This document shows positions 51,713-60,803 of a stretch of DNA of 64,000 bases, one piece after another. The stretch is taken from NCBI RefSeq assembly GCF_013375535.1, contig NZ_JABXJG010000001.1, positions 2,522,001 through 2,586,000 of the forward strand, given 5' to 3'. The stretch's first letter is position 1. Every line of letters starts with the position of its first letter. The stretch is from Sphingobium sp. 15-1. Its GTDB lineage: Bacteria; Pseudomonadota; Alphaproteobacteria; Sphingomonadales; Sphingomonadaceae. The translations under genes and the position numbers were made by a program. A model generated the notes under the pieces. It was not told the origin of the DNA and made no database searches. It saw only the letters and a list, made by a program, of their open reading frames with translations.

Positions 51713-52936
51713 ATGATGCAAGCTGCACCTGCCCAAGCCAGGGTCCATCTTCGGCTCAGCCCGCTCGACAATCCCGCCTTGCGCTGGCCGCAACATGAGG
51801 CGGATGAGGTGGCGGCGGTCATGCGCGTGCTGGAGAGTGGCCGGGTCAATTCGATGGTCCATGGCGACCAGACGCGCCGGTTCGAGGCGGAGTTCGCCGC
51901 CTTTTGCAGCATGCCCCATGGCGTCGCCGTCAGCAACGGCACGGTCGCGCTGGAACTGGCGCTGCGGGCTTTGGGTATCGGGCCGGGAGATGAGGTGATC
52001 CTGCCCGCGCGCAGCTTCTTCGCCAGCGCGGCCTGCATCGTCGCGGTGGGCGCGACGCCGGTCTTTGCCGACATCGATCCGGTCAGCAACGGCATCGATC
52101 CGCAATCCGTCCGCCGGATGCTGACCGGGCGCAGCCGTGCCATATTGTGCGTGCATCTCGCCGGATGGCCCTGCGACATGGATGCGCTGCGGACGCTGGC
52201 CGACGAAAAGAAGCTGTGGCTGGTCGAGGATTGCGCGCAGGCGCATGGCGCCACCCTTCATGGCCGCTCGGTCGGCAGCTTTGGAGATGCCGCCGCCTTC
52301 TCCTTCTGCACCGACAAGATCATGTCGACCGGTGGCGAAGGGGGCATGCTGCTGCTGCGCGATGAGGCGCATTGGAAGCGGGCCTGGGCCTATAAGGATC
52401 ATGGCAAGAATCCCGACAAATTCTTCACCCCCGCGACGGCCAGCGGCTTCCGCTATCTGCACGACAGCTTCGGCAGCAATGGGCGGATGACCGAAATGCA
52501 GGCCGCCATCGGCCGGGCGCAGCTCGCCAAGCTGCCCGGCTGGCTCGACCGCCGCCGTCGCAATGCGCAGGTGCTGATGCGCTTGCTGCGCAGCGATCCG
52601 GCGGTGGAGGTGCCGGACATTCCGGACCATGTCGGCCATGCCTTCTACCGGCTCTACGTCACCATCGCCGCGGATCGCCTGAACGAAGCGGGGACGGCGC
52701 CGATCATTGACCGGATTGCGCGCATGGGCATGCCGGTCGGCAGCGGCTCCTGCGCCGACATGACGCAGGAGGCGGCCTTTGCCGGACTGGATGTGCGCCG
52801 CGACGGCGCGCTGCCGGTGGCGCAGGAGCTGGGACGCCGCAGCATAGCTTTCCCGGTCGACCATCTGCTTGACGGGGAGGATATGCACCGCCTCGCCAAC
52901 TGCCTCGAAATCGCGATGGCGGAGCCGGCATCCTGA
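51713..52936 (+). CDS. DegT/DnrJ/EryC1/StrS sugar aminotransferase
   Basis: PLP-dependent enzyme that aminates keto sugars. The 407-residue protein has SNGTVALELALRALGIGPGDEVILPARSF, VEDCAQAHGA and the PLP lysine in AFSFCTDKIMSTGGEGGML at about 195-213. The C-terminal domain holds YRLYVTI. It follows the 4,6-dehydratase gene by 16 bp, which fits a PglF-PglE-like two-step route to a UDP-4-amino-4,6-dideoxy sugar. The start ATG at 51713 is followed at once by a second ATG; either may be used. Confidence 0.92.
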   Translation: MMQAAPAQARVHLRLSPLDNPALRWPQHEADEVAAVMRVLESGRVNSMVHGDQTRRFEAEFAAFCSMPHGVAVSNGTVALELALRALGIGPGDEVILPARSFFASAACIVAVGATPVFADIDPVSNGIDPQSVRRMLTGRSRAILCVHLAGWPCDMDALRTLADEKKLWLVEDCAQAHGATLHGRSVGSFGDAAAFSFCTDKIMSTGGEGGMLLLRDEAHWKRAWAYKDHGKNPDKFFTPATASGFRYLHDSFGSNGRMTEMQAAIGRAQLAKLPGWLDRRRRNAQVLMRLLRSDPAVEVPDIPDHVGHAFYRLYVTIAADRLNEAGTAPIIDRIARMGMPVGSGSCADMTQEAAFAGLDVRRDGALPVAQELGRRSIAFPVDHLLDGEDMHRLANCLEIAMAEPAS

Positions 52937-52954
52937 CGAAAGGGACAAGCAATC

Positions 52955-53797
52955 ATGAGCAACGACCGCCTGCCGCATTTCGTCATCATCGGCGCCGTCA
53001 AGGGCGCGACGACCTGGATACATAACCAGCTTAAGGACAATCCGGCGATCTATCTGCCATCCCCGGAACCGCATTTCTTCAGCCAGGATCATGATCTCGG
53101 CCTGGACCATTATCGCCGCTTCTTCGAGGGTGCGCGGCCCGGCCAGATGCTGGGGGAGAAGTCCGCCGACTATCTCGCCCATCCCGACGCCGCCGCCCGT
53201 CTTGCCGCCGTGCTGCCGAATGCGCGGCTGGTGGTGCAGTTGCGCAATCCGGTCGACCGCGCCTATTCCGATTACAAGATGCTGTTCCGGCGGGGCACCG
53301 TGACCCAGGGGCCGGACCATTATCTGGACGGCCGCCCCAGCGACCAGCCGCGCTTTCTGGAGGATGGCCTCTATGCAAGGCATCTGCGCCGCTGGCTCGG
53401 CCATTTCAGCGCGGAGCAGATCAAAGTCATCCTGTTCGAAGATGTGAAGGCCGCGCCCGAAGCCACGGTCGCCATCGTCAGCGACCATATCGGCGCGCCC
53501 TGCCATTATTCGACGCAGGTGGGGTCCGATCCGCGCAATGACAGCAGCGAACATTTCCTGCCCCTGCCGGTGCGCACCGCGCTCGCGCCGCTGAAGGAGG
53601 CGGTGCGCCCGTTGCGCGGCAATGCGGTGTTCGAGCGGGTGCGCGGCGTGTTCGCCCGGCAGATCGCCTATCCGCCGTTGCCTGCCGAGCTGCGTCAGCG
53701 CATGGTCAACTATTATGCGCGGGACATGGCCGATCTGGAGGATCTGATCGGGCGGGACCTCAGCCATTGGAGACAGGATAGGCGGCTGGCTGCCTGA
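52955..53797 (+). CDS. Sulfotransferase family protein (2 of 3)
   Basis: A 280-residue protein resembling heparan-sulfate N/O-sulfotransferase-like bacterial enzymes. The 5'-phosphosulfate loop is FVIIGAVKGATTWIHNQLKDNP (about 9-30), and the 3'-phosphate motif is VVQLRNPVDRAYSDYKML (about 93-110). SEPHFF-like PSPEPHFFSQD and LGEKSADYL also match the group. It starts 18 bp after the aminotransferase gene in the same operon. It differs from the other two sulfotransferases in the window, so it probably acts on another sugar or position. Confidence 0.87.
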   Translation: MSNDRLPHFVIIGAVKGATTWIHNQLKDNPAIYLPSPEPHFFSQDHDLGLDHYRRFFEGARPGQMLGEKSADYLAHPDAAARLAAVLPNARLVVQLRNPVDRAYSDYKMLFRRGTVTQGPDHYLDGRPSDQPRFLEDGLYARHLRRWLGHFSAEQIKVILFEDVKAAPEATVAIVSDHIGAPCHYSTQVGSDPRNDSSEHFLPLPVRTALAPLKEAVRPLRGNAVFERVRGVFARQIAYPPLPAELRQRMVNYYARDMADLEDLIGRDLSHWRQDRRLAA

Positions 53798-53803
53798 GGT
53801 CCG

Positions 53804-53867
53804 TGCTCCTGCGAAGGCAGGAGCCCAGTCCCGCCGTTTGAACTGGGCTCCTGCCTTCGCAGGAGCA
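53804..53867. repeat. CTCCTGC palindromic element
   Basis: TGCTCCTGCGAAGGCAGGAG then CCCAGT, ACTGGGCTCCTGCCTTCGCA then GGAGCA, 12-bp centre. It lies just after the sulfotransferase stop and before the export operon on the same strand, so it may separate two transcripts. Confidence 0.85.
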
Positions 53868-54012
53868 CGATATGCCAAGGACGCTCCTTCGTATCACCCC
53901 CCAAAGCGCCCCGGCTCTCGCCCCTTTTTGCCGGCCAGCCAGCCGTTATTGCCCGCCCCTGAATCAGCCGAAGGGCTTAAACTTCCGCCATATCCATTGA
54001 GAGGGGACGCAG

Positions 54013-54588
54013 ATGCGCAACCGGCTTTATCATGGTCTTTTCCTTGGCCTTTTTGCCGTGACGACGGCCTGTTCGGGTGGTCTTTCGGGCCTTTCCAGCC
54101 TACCCCCGGCGCCGACCGTCGCCTATCGCCTGGGCGCGGGCGATGAGGTGCGGGTGGCGATCCCGGGCCTTTCCGCCACCGATCCCGGCAACGGCAGCTA
54201 CACGATCAACGATCGCGGCCAGATTTCCCTGCCGGTGCTGGGCGATGTCGATGCGGGCGGCAAGACGGTTCCGGAATTGCAGGCCAGCATCGTCCGGGAA
54301 CTGACCCAGCGCCAGTTGCTGAACGCGCCGACGGTCAGCGTCCAGCCGGTGAAGCTGCGCCCCTTCTATGTGCTGGGCGAGGTGAAGAGCCCCGGCGAAT
54401 ATCAATATCGCGCGGGCATGTCGGTGCTGGCGGCGGTGTCGGTCGCGGGCGGCTACACCTTCCGCGCCGAGCAGGGCAGCGTCGCCATCACGCGCATGGT
54501 CGATGGCCGGCAGGTCGTCGGCCGGGCGGGCGAGCGCGACATGATCCAGCCGGGCGACACGGTGCGCATCTATGAGAAGTGGTTCTGA
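54013..54588 (+). CDS. Polysaccharide export lipoprotein, Wza-like (Poly_export/SLBB)
   Basis: A 191-residue outer membrane export component. The signal peptide carries a lipobox near Cys 20 (FAVTTACSGG). The Poly_export domain has YRLGAGDEVRVAIPGL, YTINDRGQISLPVLGDVDAGGKTVPELQ and VSVQPVKLRPFYVLGEVKSPGEYQYRAGMSVLAAVSVAGGYT, the last being an SLBB part. It is short, lacking the extra Wza domains, so it resembles small GumB/Wza-like proteins. It overlaps the beta-barrel gene by one base (TGATG), and the two probably form the outer membrane exit together. Confidence 0.9.
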   Translation: MRNRLYHGLFLGLFAVTTACSGGLSGLSSLPPAPTVAYRLGAGDEVRVAIPGLSATDPGNGSYTINDRGQISLPVLGDVDAGGKTVPELQASIVRELTQRQLLNAPTVSVQPVKLRPFYVLGEVKSPGEYQYRAGMSVLAAVSVAGGYTFRAEQGSVAITRMVDGRQVVGRAGERDMIQPGDTVRIYEKWF

Positions 54589-55847
54589 TGCGCGGCCCGG
54601 CTTCGGCCCCTCTGGCTTCGGTCTCTCTGGCGTCGAGCGCCGCTGCCATCGCCCTTGGCCTGGCCGTGCCGCTTTCGGTCGCCAGCGCGCAGGAGCTGCA
54701 ATCCCCGACCATCGCGCTCGACGCGCCCGAAGCGCTGTTCGTGCCGACGCCGCTGACGCTGGGCAGCGCGACCGTGGAGGTTGGCGGCGCGGCGCGGATC
54801 GAATATGACAGCAATATCTACGCCCAGGCCTTTGACGAAAAGGATGATTTCCGCGCCGTCTTCCGCCCCTATGCGGAGATCAACCGGAAGGGCGGCGCGA
54901 TCGAACTCAACGCCCGGGCCGAAGGCGATTTCCGCAAATATTTCCAATATGACAGCGAGGATGCGGCGGGCGGCAAGATCGGAGCCGGTCTCACATGGAC
55001 CCCGTCGGCATCGGACAAGCTGGCGGCGGCGGCAAGCTGGCAGCATGTCATCGAGGATCGCGGCGAGCCGGAGGGCAACACCGCGCCCTCCATCGGCCCA
55101 CGCGAACTCAATGCCTGGGAAGGCGATCTGGCCTATACCCACCAAGGAGCGCGCGTCGGCTTCATGCTGAGGGGCACGGCATCGCGTTTCCGCTACACCA
55201 GGGCGATCGACGACAATCGCGACCTCGACAATATGGGCGCGCTGGCGCGGGTCATGCTGCGGGTGTCGCCGCTGATGAACGGTTTCGTCGAGGGTTTCGC
55301 GTCGCAGCGGGATTTCCGCCGCGTGCCGCAATTGGGGGAAATCGACCGGGATTCCAAAACCTATGGCGGCCGCGTCGGCATCGCCATCGATCCGGGCGGG
55401 ACGATCCGAGGCGAAGCGGCGGTCGGCGTCTATCGCTTCGATCCTAAGGACTCGCGGATCGATCCGCGCACCCGCCTGTCGGCGCAGGTCGGGCTGGTCT
55501 ACGCCCCCCGGCCGCGCACGGCGATCACGCTGGACGGCTTCATCGGCAATGTCGCCACCTACCGCACCGGCGTGCAGTCGCGGGAGGACATGCGCTTCCG
55601 CTTGGGTGTCCAACAGGAAATCCGCCATAATCTGCGCGGCGAGCTGGGGCTGGTCTATCGCCGCAGCAAATATTTCGGCACCGGCCTGACCGAGAAGATT
55701 TACGGCGTGACCGGAGAGCTGGAATATGCGCTCAACCGCCGCATGGCGCTGGCGGCCACGGCGCGCTTCTCCAAACGCGACAGCACCGATCCGCTGGACG
55801 ATTATGACCGGACCCGCGCCGGGCTGGAGCTGCGCATCCATTATTAA
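54588..55847 (+). CDS. Outer membrane beta-barrel protein of the polysaccharide exporter
   Basis: A 419-residue precursor with a signal peptide (about 1-36, ending SVASAQ). The mature part is rich in alternating strands (VEVGGAARIEYDSNIYAQAF, GAIELNARAEGDFRKYFQYD, TAITLDGFIGNVATY). It ends ELRIHY with an aromatic last residue, all typical of beta-barrels. It resembles the beta-barrel proteins (BBP2-like) found beside Wza/GumB-type genes in sphingomonads. I chose the start at 54588, overlapping the export lipoprotein stop. The exact role in the export channel is inferred from position. Confidence 0.75.
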   Translation: MRGPASAPLASVSLASSAAAIALGLAVPLSVASAQELQSPTIALDAPEALFVPTPLTLGSATVEVGGAARIEYDSNIYAQAFDEKDDFRAVFRPYAEINRKGGAIELNARAEGDFRKYFQYDSEDAAGGKIGAGLTWTPSASDKLAAAASWQHVIEDRGEPEGNTAPSIGPRELNAWEGDLAYTHQGARVGFMLRGTASRFRYTRAIDDNRDLDNMGALARVMLRVSPLMNGFVEGFASQRDFRRVPQLGEIDRDSKTYGGRVGIAIDPGGTIRGEAAVGVYRFDPKDSRIDPRTRLSAQVGLVYAPRPRTAITLDGFIGNVATYRTGVQSREDMRFRLGVQQEIRHNLRGELGLVYRRSKYFGTGLTEKIYGVTGELEYALNRRMALAATARFSKRDSTDPLDDYDRTRAGLELRIHY

Positions 55848-55897
55848 GGGTGGCATTGTCGAACACCCAAAGAGGCAAGCCCTAACCCCTTCGCGCA

Positions 55898-57103
55898 ATG
55901 GACTTGCAGTCCGCCGCCAAGGACACTGGCCCGCGTAACAGCGTGATTATACAGGACCCCGCCGCCATGCTGGTAAGAGCATCCAGGCCACCCATGCTTG
56001 CATTCGTCCTTCCGGGGATGGGCGCCGGGGGCTCAGAACATATTGTCAGCTTGCTCTGCAACCATTTCGCGGCGCAGGGCTGGGCGATCACCCTGATTGC
56101 CTTCGAGGAGCCGTCCGCGCCCTCTTATTATGCCTATCATCCGGAGGTGCGGATCATCCGGCTGGGCATGAAGTCGCGCCGCCGCGCCGCCGCGACCGGC
56201 GCGCTGGCGATGGTGCGGCGGCAGAGATTGCTCCGGCGGGCGCTGAAAGAGGTGCGGCCCGAACTGGTGATAAGCTTCCTGACGCGCACCAATATCCTGT
56301 CGGTGTTCGCCGCCCGGTCGCTGGGCATTCCGGTGATCGTGTCGGAACGCAACAATCCCGCGCTCCAGACGGTGGGACCGGTCTGGGGCAGGCTGCGGCG
56401 GATGACCTATCCCCGCGCTGTGGGCCTGATCACCATGACGCAGGGGGCGATGGACTGGTTCAAGGCGGCGATGGAGGTGCAGGGCTGGGTGATCCCGAAC
56501 CCCGTGCCGCCCGCGGTCATGGCGGCGGAGCGCAGGCCCGATGGCCGCACCATCGGCGCGGTCGGGCGGCTGGTGCCGCAAAAGGGCTTCGACCTGCTGC
56601 TGGATGCCTTTGCCCGTGTCGCGACGCATATTCCCGACTGGAAACTGATGATCTGGGGCGAGGGGCCGGAGCGGGCCGCGCTGGAGCGTCAGCGCGACCG
56701 CTTGGGTCTCATGGAGCGCGTCAGCCTGCCCGGCGTGACGGAGAAACCGGGCGGATGGATTCCCCAGTCGGACCTGTTCATCCTCTCGTCCCGCTTCGAG
56801 GGCTGGGGCATCGTCGTGGGCGAAGCGATGGGCGCGGGCCTGCCGGTCATTTCCTTCGATTGCCAATGGGGCCCGGCGGAAATGATCGAGCATGGCAAGA
56901 GCGGCCTGCTGGTGCCCAATGGCGACGTGGCGGCGCTGGGGGAAGCCATCGTCGCCCTCTGCACCGACGAAGCCCGGCGCGAGGCGTTGGGCGTGCAGGC
57001 GTGCGAGCGGATGGCGCTGTTCGGCCATGACCAGGTGCTTGCCCGCTGGCAGTCGGTCATCACCAGCGTTCTCGACCATCATCGCATAAGGGCCGGATCA
57101 TGA
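55898..57103 (+). CDS. Glycosyltransferase, GT4-like
   Basis: GT-B enzyme of up to 401 residues. The acceptor domain begins MLAFVLPGMGAGGSEHIVSLLCNHF. The donor domain has TIGAVGRLVPQKGFDLLLDAFARV and the motif SSRFEGWGIVVGEAMGAGLPVISFDCQWGPAEMIEHG. The last part is close to enzymes such as WbnH/RfaG-type or amylovoran transferases. The start is uncertain: ATG 55898 is longest, but 55967 or 55994 would begin nearer the fold. It overlaps the next gene by 4 bp (ATGA). Confidence 0.87.
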   Translation: MDLQSAAKDTGPRNSVIIQDPAAMLVRASRPPMLAFVLPGMGAGGSEHIVSLLCNHFAAQGWAITLIAFEEPSAPSYYAYHPEVRIIRLGMKSRRRAAATGALAMVRRQRLLRRALKEVRPELVISFLTRTNILSVFAARSLGIPVIVSERNNPALQTVGPVWGRLRRMTYPRAVGLITMTQGAMDWFKAAMEVQGWVIPNPVPPAVMAAERRPDGRTIGAVGRLVPQKGFDLLLDAFARVATHIPDWKLMIWGEGPERAALERQRDRLGLMERVSLPGVTEKPGGWIPQSDLFILSSRFEGWGIVVGEAMGAGLPVISFDCQWGPAEMIEHGKSGLLVPNGDVAALGEAIVALCTDEARREALGVQACERMALFGHDQVLARWQSVITSVLDHHRIRAGS

Positions 57104-57978
57104 ACATGATGTCGTTGAAGGGCTTTGCGCGGGCGATGCGGCGGCGGTTGCGGGACGAACCGTATCTGCGGCTGGCGGCGGCGCGGGCCGACGCCTTCCT
57201 CGTATCCTATCCCAAGAGCGGGCGGACCTGGCTGCGCTATCTGCTTTCCTGCTATTTCGCGGAGAGCGCATGGCTGGGTTTCGAGCCCGACCTGACCAGC
57301 ACCTTCCGCGTCCTGCCCAATTTCGACCGCGATCCGGTGCGCGGCATCGACGCCTTTGTGGGACGGATGGGCGTGGGACGGACGGGGGAGGCGGACCTGC
57401 CGCTGATCCTGGTCAGCCATTTGCCCTATCGGGAGCGGCTGTTCCTCGACCGGCCGGTGCTGTTCCTTGTCCGCGATCCGCGCGACGTGATCGTGTCCGC
57501 CTATTTCCACGCGACCCGGCACAAGAAGAGCTTTTCCGGCGACATGGCCGCCTTTCTGGACGAACCCAAATATGGAATGGCGGCGCTGACCGGCTATCTG
57601 AACGGCTGGGCGGCGGGGCTGGAGGGGCGGCCGCATCATCTGATCAGCTACGAACATATGCTGGCCGAGCCGATCCCGGCGGTGGGCGGCATCCTTGCCT
57701 TTCTGGGCGTGGAGCCGGAGCCGGACATACTCGCCCGCGCCGTCGCAGCGGCGCGGTTCGACCGGATGCGCGACAAGGAACGCGATGGCGGCATTCCCGG
57801 CCATGACTATGACCGCAACGACGACCAGAGCCTGCGCATGCGCAGCGGCAAGGCGGGCAGCTACGGCGAGTGGCTGAGTCCCGATCGGGCCGATCTGGTG
57901 CTGGAACGCTGCCGTTCCGACCTGTCGCCCCGTGCCCTTTCCCTGTTGGCGGCTACCGGCGTCGATCTGGCCCGCTGA
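57100..57978 (+). CDS. Sulfotransferase domain protein (3 of 3)
   Basis: A 292-residue cytosolic-type sulfotransferase (Sulfotransfer_1). The PAPS 5' loop is FLVSYPKSGRTWLRYLLSCYF at about 33-53, and the 3'-phosphate motif is LFLVRDPRDVIVSAYFHATRH (about 122-142). KAGSYGEWLSPDRADLVLERC is near the C-terminus, matching the family's closing RKGxxGDW motif. All key motifs are present. It overlaps the upstream glycosyltransferase by 4 bp, and the next gene starts 1 bp after its stop, so it belongs to a tight operon. Confidence 0.9.
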   Translation: MNMMSLKGFARAMRRRLRDEPYLRLAAARADAFLVSYPKSGRTWLRYLLSCYFAESAWLGFEPDLTSTFRVLPNFDRDPVRGIDAFVGRMGVGRTGEADLPLILVSHLPYRERLFLDRPVLFLVRDPRDVIVSAYFHATRHKKSFSGDMAAFLDEPKYGMAALTGYLNGWAAGLEGRPHHLISYEHMLAEPIPAVGGILAFLGVEPEPDILARAVAAARFDRMRDKERDGGIPGHDYDRNDDQSLRMRSGKAGSYGEWLSPDRADLVLERCRSDLSPRALSLLAATGVDLAR

Positions 57979-57979
57979 C

Positions 57980-59116
57980 ATGCGCATCTGTTCGATCATC
58001 ACCAGCTTCACTTCGGGCGGCGCCGAAATGCTGGTCTGCAATCTGGCGGAAGCCTTTGCGGGGGCGGGGCATGAGGCGACCGTCCTTGCGCTCAGCGATG
58101 CGGCGCAGGTCGGCAATGCGCCCGATAGCGAAGCGGCGATGATGGCGCGGGTGCGGCAGGGCGGCGCGCAGGCGCTGTCGCTGTGTTTGGCCAACCGCAA
58201 TAATTGGCTGGGCGGGGCGCTGGCGTTGCGCCGGGCGCTGCGGTCGATCCGGCCGGACGTGATCCATGCCCATAGCGCCCGCGCTCTGTTCCCGGTCGCG
58301 CTCGCCATGCCCGGCGTGCCGGTGGTGCTGACCCATCATAACAGCCGCCTGTCTTTCCCTCCGGCGGCGTTCCGCTTCTTCAACCGCATCGTCGACAGTT
58401 ATGTCGCGATCAGCGACCAGTGCGAGGCGCTGCTGCGCGGCCATGCCCGCAAGCCCATCCGCATGATCCTGAACGCGGCCAGCGCCCGCTTCCAGGCGGG
58501 AGCGCCGCGCAGGGCGGCCGGACGCGATCCAATGATCCTCGCCGTCGGCACGGTGTCGGAGCAGAAGGATTATCCGACCCTGCTGCGCGCCGCCCGCCCC
58601 TTGACCGAAGCGCTGGCGGCGCAGGGCCGCCGCGCCCGCATCTGCATCGCGGGGGCAGGGCCTGAGTTCGACCGGCTCCGCGCCGAAGCCGAGGGCGTGC
58701 CGGTCGAACTGCTGGGGGCGCGGGGCGATGTCGATGCGCTGATGCGGCAGGCGGACCTGTTCGTGAACTGCTCGCTTTGGGAGGGCTTTCCCATCGCGAT
58801 GATCGAGGCGGCGATGAGCGGCCTGCCCATCGTCGCAACCTCCGTGGCGGGCAATCGGGAGATGGTGATGCCCGGCGTCAACGGCCAGCTCGTCCCGCCC
58901 TCCGACCCCGCCGCGCTGGCGCGGGCGATGGTGGAGACGCTGAGCGATGACGCCCGCTATGCCGCATTGTCGCAGGGCGCCCTGCAAGCGGCCCGGCGCT
59001 TCTCCATCGAAAGTTGCGCGGTGGCGCATCTCGACCTTTATCGGCAGTTGATCGACGCCCGCCGCCCGCGCTTTGCCGTCCGCCCTCTGACCCGGCCGGT
59101 GTCGCCATGCGAATAG
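57980..59116 (+). CDS. Glycosyltransferase, GT4-like
   Basis: A 378-residue GT-B enzyme starting MRICSIITSFTSGGAEMLVCNLAEAF, with the GGAE acceptor loop. It has VIHAHSARALFPVALAMPGVPVVLTHHNSRL, the donor-domain start MILAVGTVSEQKDYPTLLRAARPL and the motif NCSLWEGFPIAMIEAAMSGLPIVATSVAG (EX7E, about 270-290). The start ATG at 57980 lies one base after the sulfotransferase stop. Its end overlaps the phosphoesterase start by 10 bp. Donor sugar unknown. Confidence 0.9.
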   Translation: MRICSIITSFTSGGAEMLVCNLAEAFAGAGHEATVLALSDAAQVGNAPDSEAAMMARVRQGGAQALSLCLANRNNWLGGALALRRALRSIRPDVIHAHSARALFPVALAMPGVPVVLTHHNSRLSFPPAAFRFFNRIVDSYVAISDQCEALLRGHARKPIRMILNAASARFQAGAPRRAAGRDPMILAVGTVSEQKDYPTLLRAARPLTEALAAQGRRARICIAGAGPEFDRLRAEAEGVPVELLGARGDVDALMRQADLFVNCSLWEGFPIAMIEAAMSGLPIVATSVAGNREMVMPGVNGQLVPPSDPAALARAMVETLSDDARYAALSQGALQAARRFSIESCAVAHLDLYRQLIDARRPRFAVRPLTRPVSPCE

Positions 59117-59823
59117 CCGCCCTGACCGACATTCATGCGGCCAGCGACCCGCTGCAACTCGCCCTCACCGCGGCGCGGCGGGAGGGGTTCGACCGGATGC
59201 TGATCCTGGGCGACCTGCTGACCTATGGCGTGCAGCCGCTGGAGACGCTGGAACTGGTGCAGGGCGCGGCGGCGCGTGACGGCGCGATCCTGATCCGGGG
59301 CAATCACGACCTGCTCTATCAGGGGGAGGCGGCGGCGCAGGTCTATCGCGCCGACCTGCCCGACTGGCTGCGGGAAAGCGTCGACTGGACCGATGCCCAT
59401 ATCCCTTCCGGCTGCATGACGGCCTTTGACTGGCGGGAAAGCTGGTCGCAGGGGCCGCTGTTCGCCGCGCATGCCAATCCCTTCGATTTTGGCGACTGGC
59501 GCTATATCCGGTCGGCGCAGGATGCGGAGGAGGCCGCCGCCGTGGTGGCCGCGCGCGGTTTCCTCTACGGTCTGTTCGGCCATGTCCACCGGCACCGCCG
59601 CTATGATTGCGCCGCCGCCACCATCTTCACCCTCGCCTCGCTCGGCCAGCCCCGCGACGACCGGGACCGGACGCCGAAATGGGCGATGATCGAGATCAGA
59701 GGAGAGCTTGTGACCATCGAAACCCGCGACATCGATTTCGATCCGGAGGACCAGATGCACGCCATCCGCGCCACCACCCTGTCCGCTGCCACGCAGGAGC
59801 GGCTCTGCCGGTTCTTCGCATGA
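59107..59823 (+). CDS. Calcineurin-like metallophosphoesterase
   Basis: A 238-residue phosphoesterase with the two-metal motifs ALTDIHAASDPLQL (D-x-H, about 5-18), LILGDLLTYG (GD), LIRGNHDLLY (GNHD, about 58-67) and FGHVHRHRRYD (GHxH, about 157-167). It resembles bis-phosphate or nucleotide phosphatases such as ApaH-like enzymes. In a cluster with three sulfotransferases, one idea is removal of 3'-phosphate from PAP, the sulfotransfer by-product. That is inference; known PAP phosphatases are a different fold. It is coupled to both neighbours by overlaps. Confidence 0.82.
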   Translation: MRIAALTDIHAASDPLQLALTAARREGFDRMLILGDLLTYGVQPLETLELVQGAAARDGAILIRGNHDLLYQGEAAAQVYRADLPDWLRESVDWTDAHIPSGCMTAFDWRESWSQGPLFAAHANPFDFGDWRYIRSAQDAEEAAAVVAARGFLYGLFGHVHRHRRYDCAAATIFTLASLGQPRDDRDRTPKWAMIEIRGELVTIETRDIDFDPEDQMHAIRATTLSAATQERLCRFFA

Positions 59824-60803
59824 AAATCCTCGTCACCGGAGCCGGCGCGGTGCTGGGACAGGGCATCATCAAGTCGCTGCGGCAGTCGGCCCTGGACTGC
59901 CAGGTGATCGCCGCCGATCCTAATCCGCTTTCCTCCGGGCTTTACTGGGCGGACAGAGCCTATCGCTTGCCCTTTGCCCATGATCCGGCCTTTGGCGACC
60001 GCATCCATCAACTGCTGGACCGGGAACGGCCCGATGTCGTGCTGGTCGGAACCGATGTCGAACTGTCCTGGTTCGCCGCCGAACGCCACCGGCTGGAGGC
60101 GCTGTTCGGGACGCATGTGCTGGTCAGCGATCCCCGCGTCGTCGCCATTGCCGACGACAAGCTGGAAACCGCGCGCTTTTTCGAAAGCGTCGGCCTGCCG
60201 CACCCCGCCTCGGCCGCTGGCGAGGATGAGGAGGCGGTCGAGGCGCTGATCGATGCGGTCGGATTTCCGCTGGTGGTGAAGCCCCGGATCGGTGCGCGGT
60301 CGGTCGGCGTGTCGGTGGTGCGGGACCGGGCCGCGCTGGCATCGGCGCTGGAGGGGTGCGGCGGGCTGGTCATCCAGCAATGCGTGGGCGATCCCGATTG
60401 CGAGTTCACCGCCAGCACGCTGGTCTTCGACGGAGAGGTGCGGGCGTCCATCGTGATGCGCCGCGACCTGCGCGACGGGAATACCTATCGCGCCTATACC
60501 GGCGACTATCCCGAGCTGAACGAACAGGTGCGGGTGCTGGGCAAAGCACTGCAACCCTATGGCCCCGCCAATTTCCAGTTCCGCACCGATGCCGATGGCA
60601 CCCCCCGCGTGTTCGAGATCAACGCCCGCTTTTCCGGCACGACGCCGCTGCGCGCCATGGCGGGCTTCAACGAGGTGGAGATGTGCGTGCGCAAACTGCT
60701 GCACGGCACGCCGATCATCCAGCCGCCGGTCCGGTCCGGCGTCATCCTGCGCTATCTCGACGAGATATTCGTGCCGCAGGAGCGCATCGACGCGGTGCGA
60801 TGA
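59820..60803 (+). CDS. ATP-grasp ligase (carbamoyl-phosphate-synthase large chain-like)
   Basis: A 327-residue ATP-grasp enzyme. The N-terminal Rossmann-like domain starts MKILVTGAGAVLGQGIIKSLRQS. The ATP-grasp part has DDKLETARFFESVGLPHP, FPLVVKPRIGARSVGVSVV and the metal site VFEINARFSGTTPLRAMAGFNEVEM (about 264-288). Such enzymes join a carboxylate to an amine or thiol. In polysaccharide clusters they may attach amino acids to sugars, but the substrate is unknown. It overlaps the phosphoesterase and epimerase genes by 4 bp each (ATGA). Confidence 0.84.
   Translation: MKILVTGAGAVLGQGIIKSLRQSALDCQVIAADPNPLSSGLYWADRAYRLPFAHDPAFGDRIHQLLDRERPDVVLVGTDVELSWFAAERHRLEALFGTHVLVSDPRVVAIADDKLETARFFESVGLPHPASAAGEDEEAVEALIDAVGFPLVVKPRIGARSVGVSVVRDRAALASALEGCGGLVIQQCVGDPDCEFTASTLVFDGEVRASIVMRRDLRDGNTYRAYTGDYPELNEQVRVLGKALQPYGPANFQFRTDADGTPRVFEINARFSGTTPLRAMAGFNEVEMCVRKLLHGTPIIQPPVRSGVILRYLDEIFVPQERIDAVR

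Noticed and set aside
50065..53878. Two overlapping long open frames on the - strand
   Set aside because: Antisense to the dehydratase, aminotransferase and sulfotransferase genes, all of which show full family motifs on the + strand.
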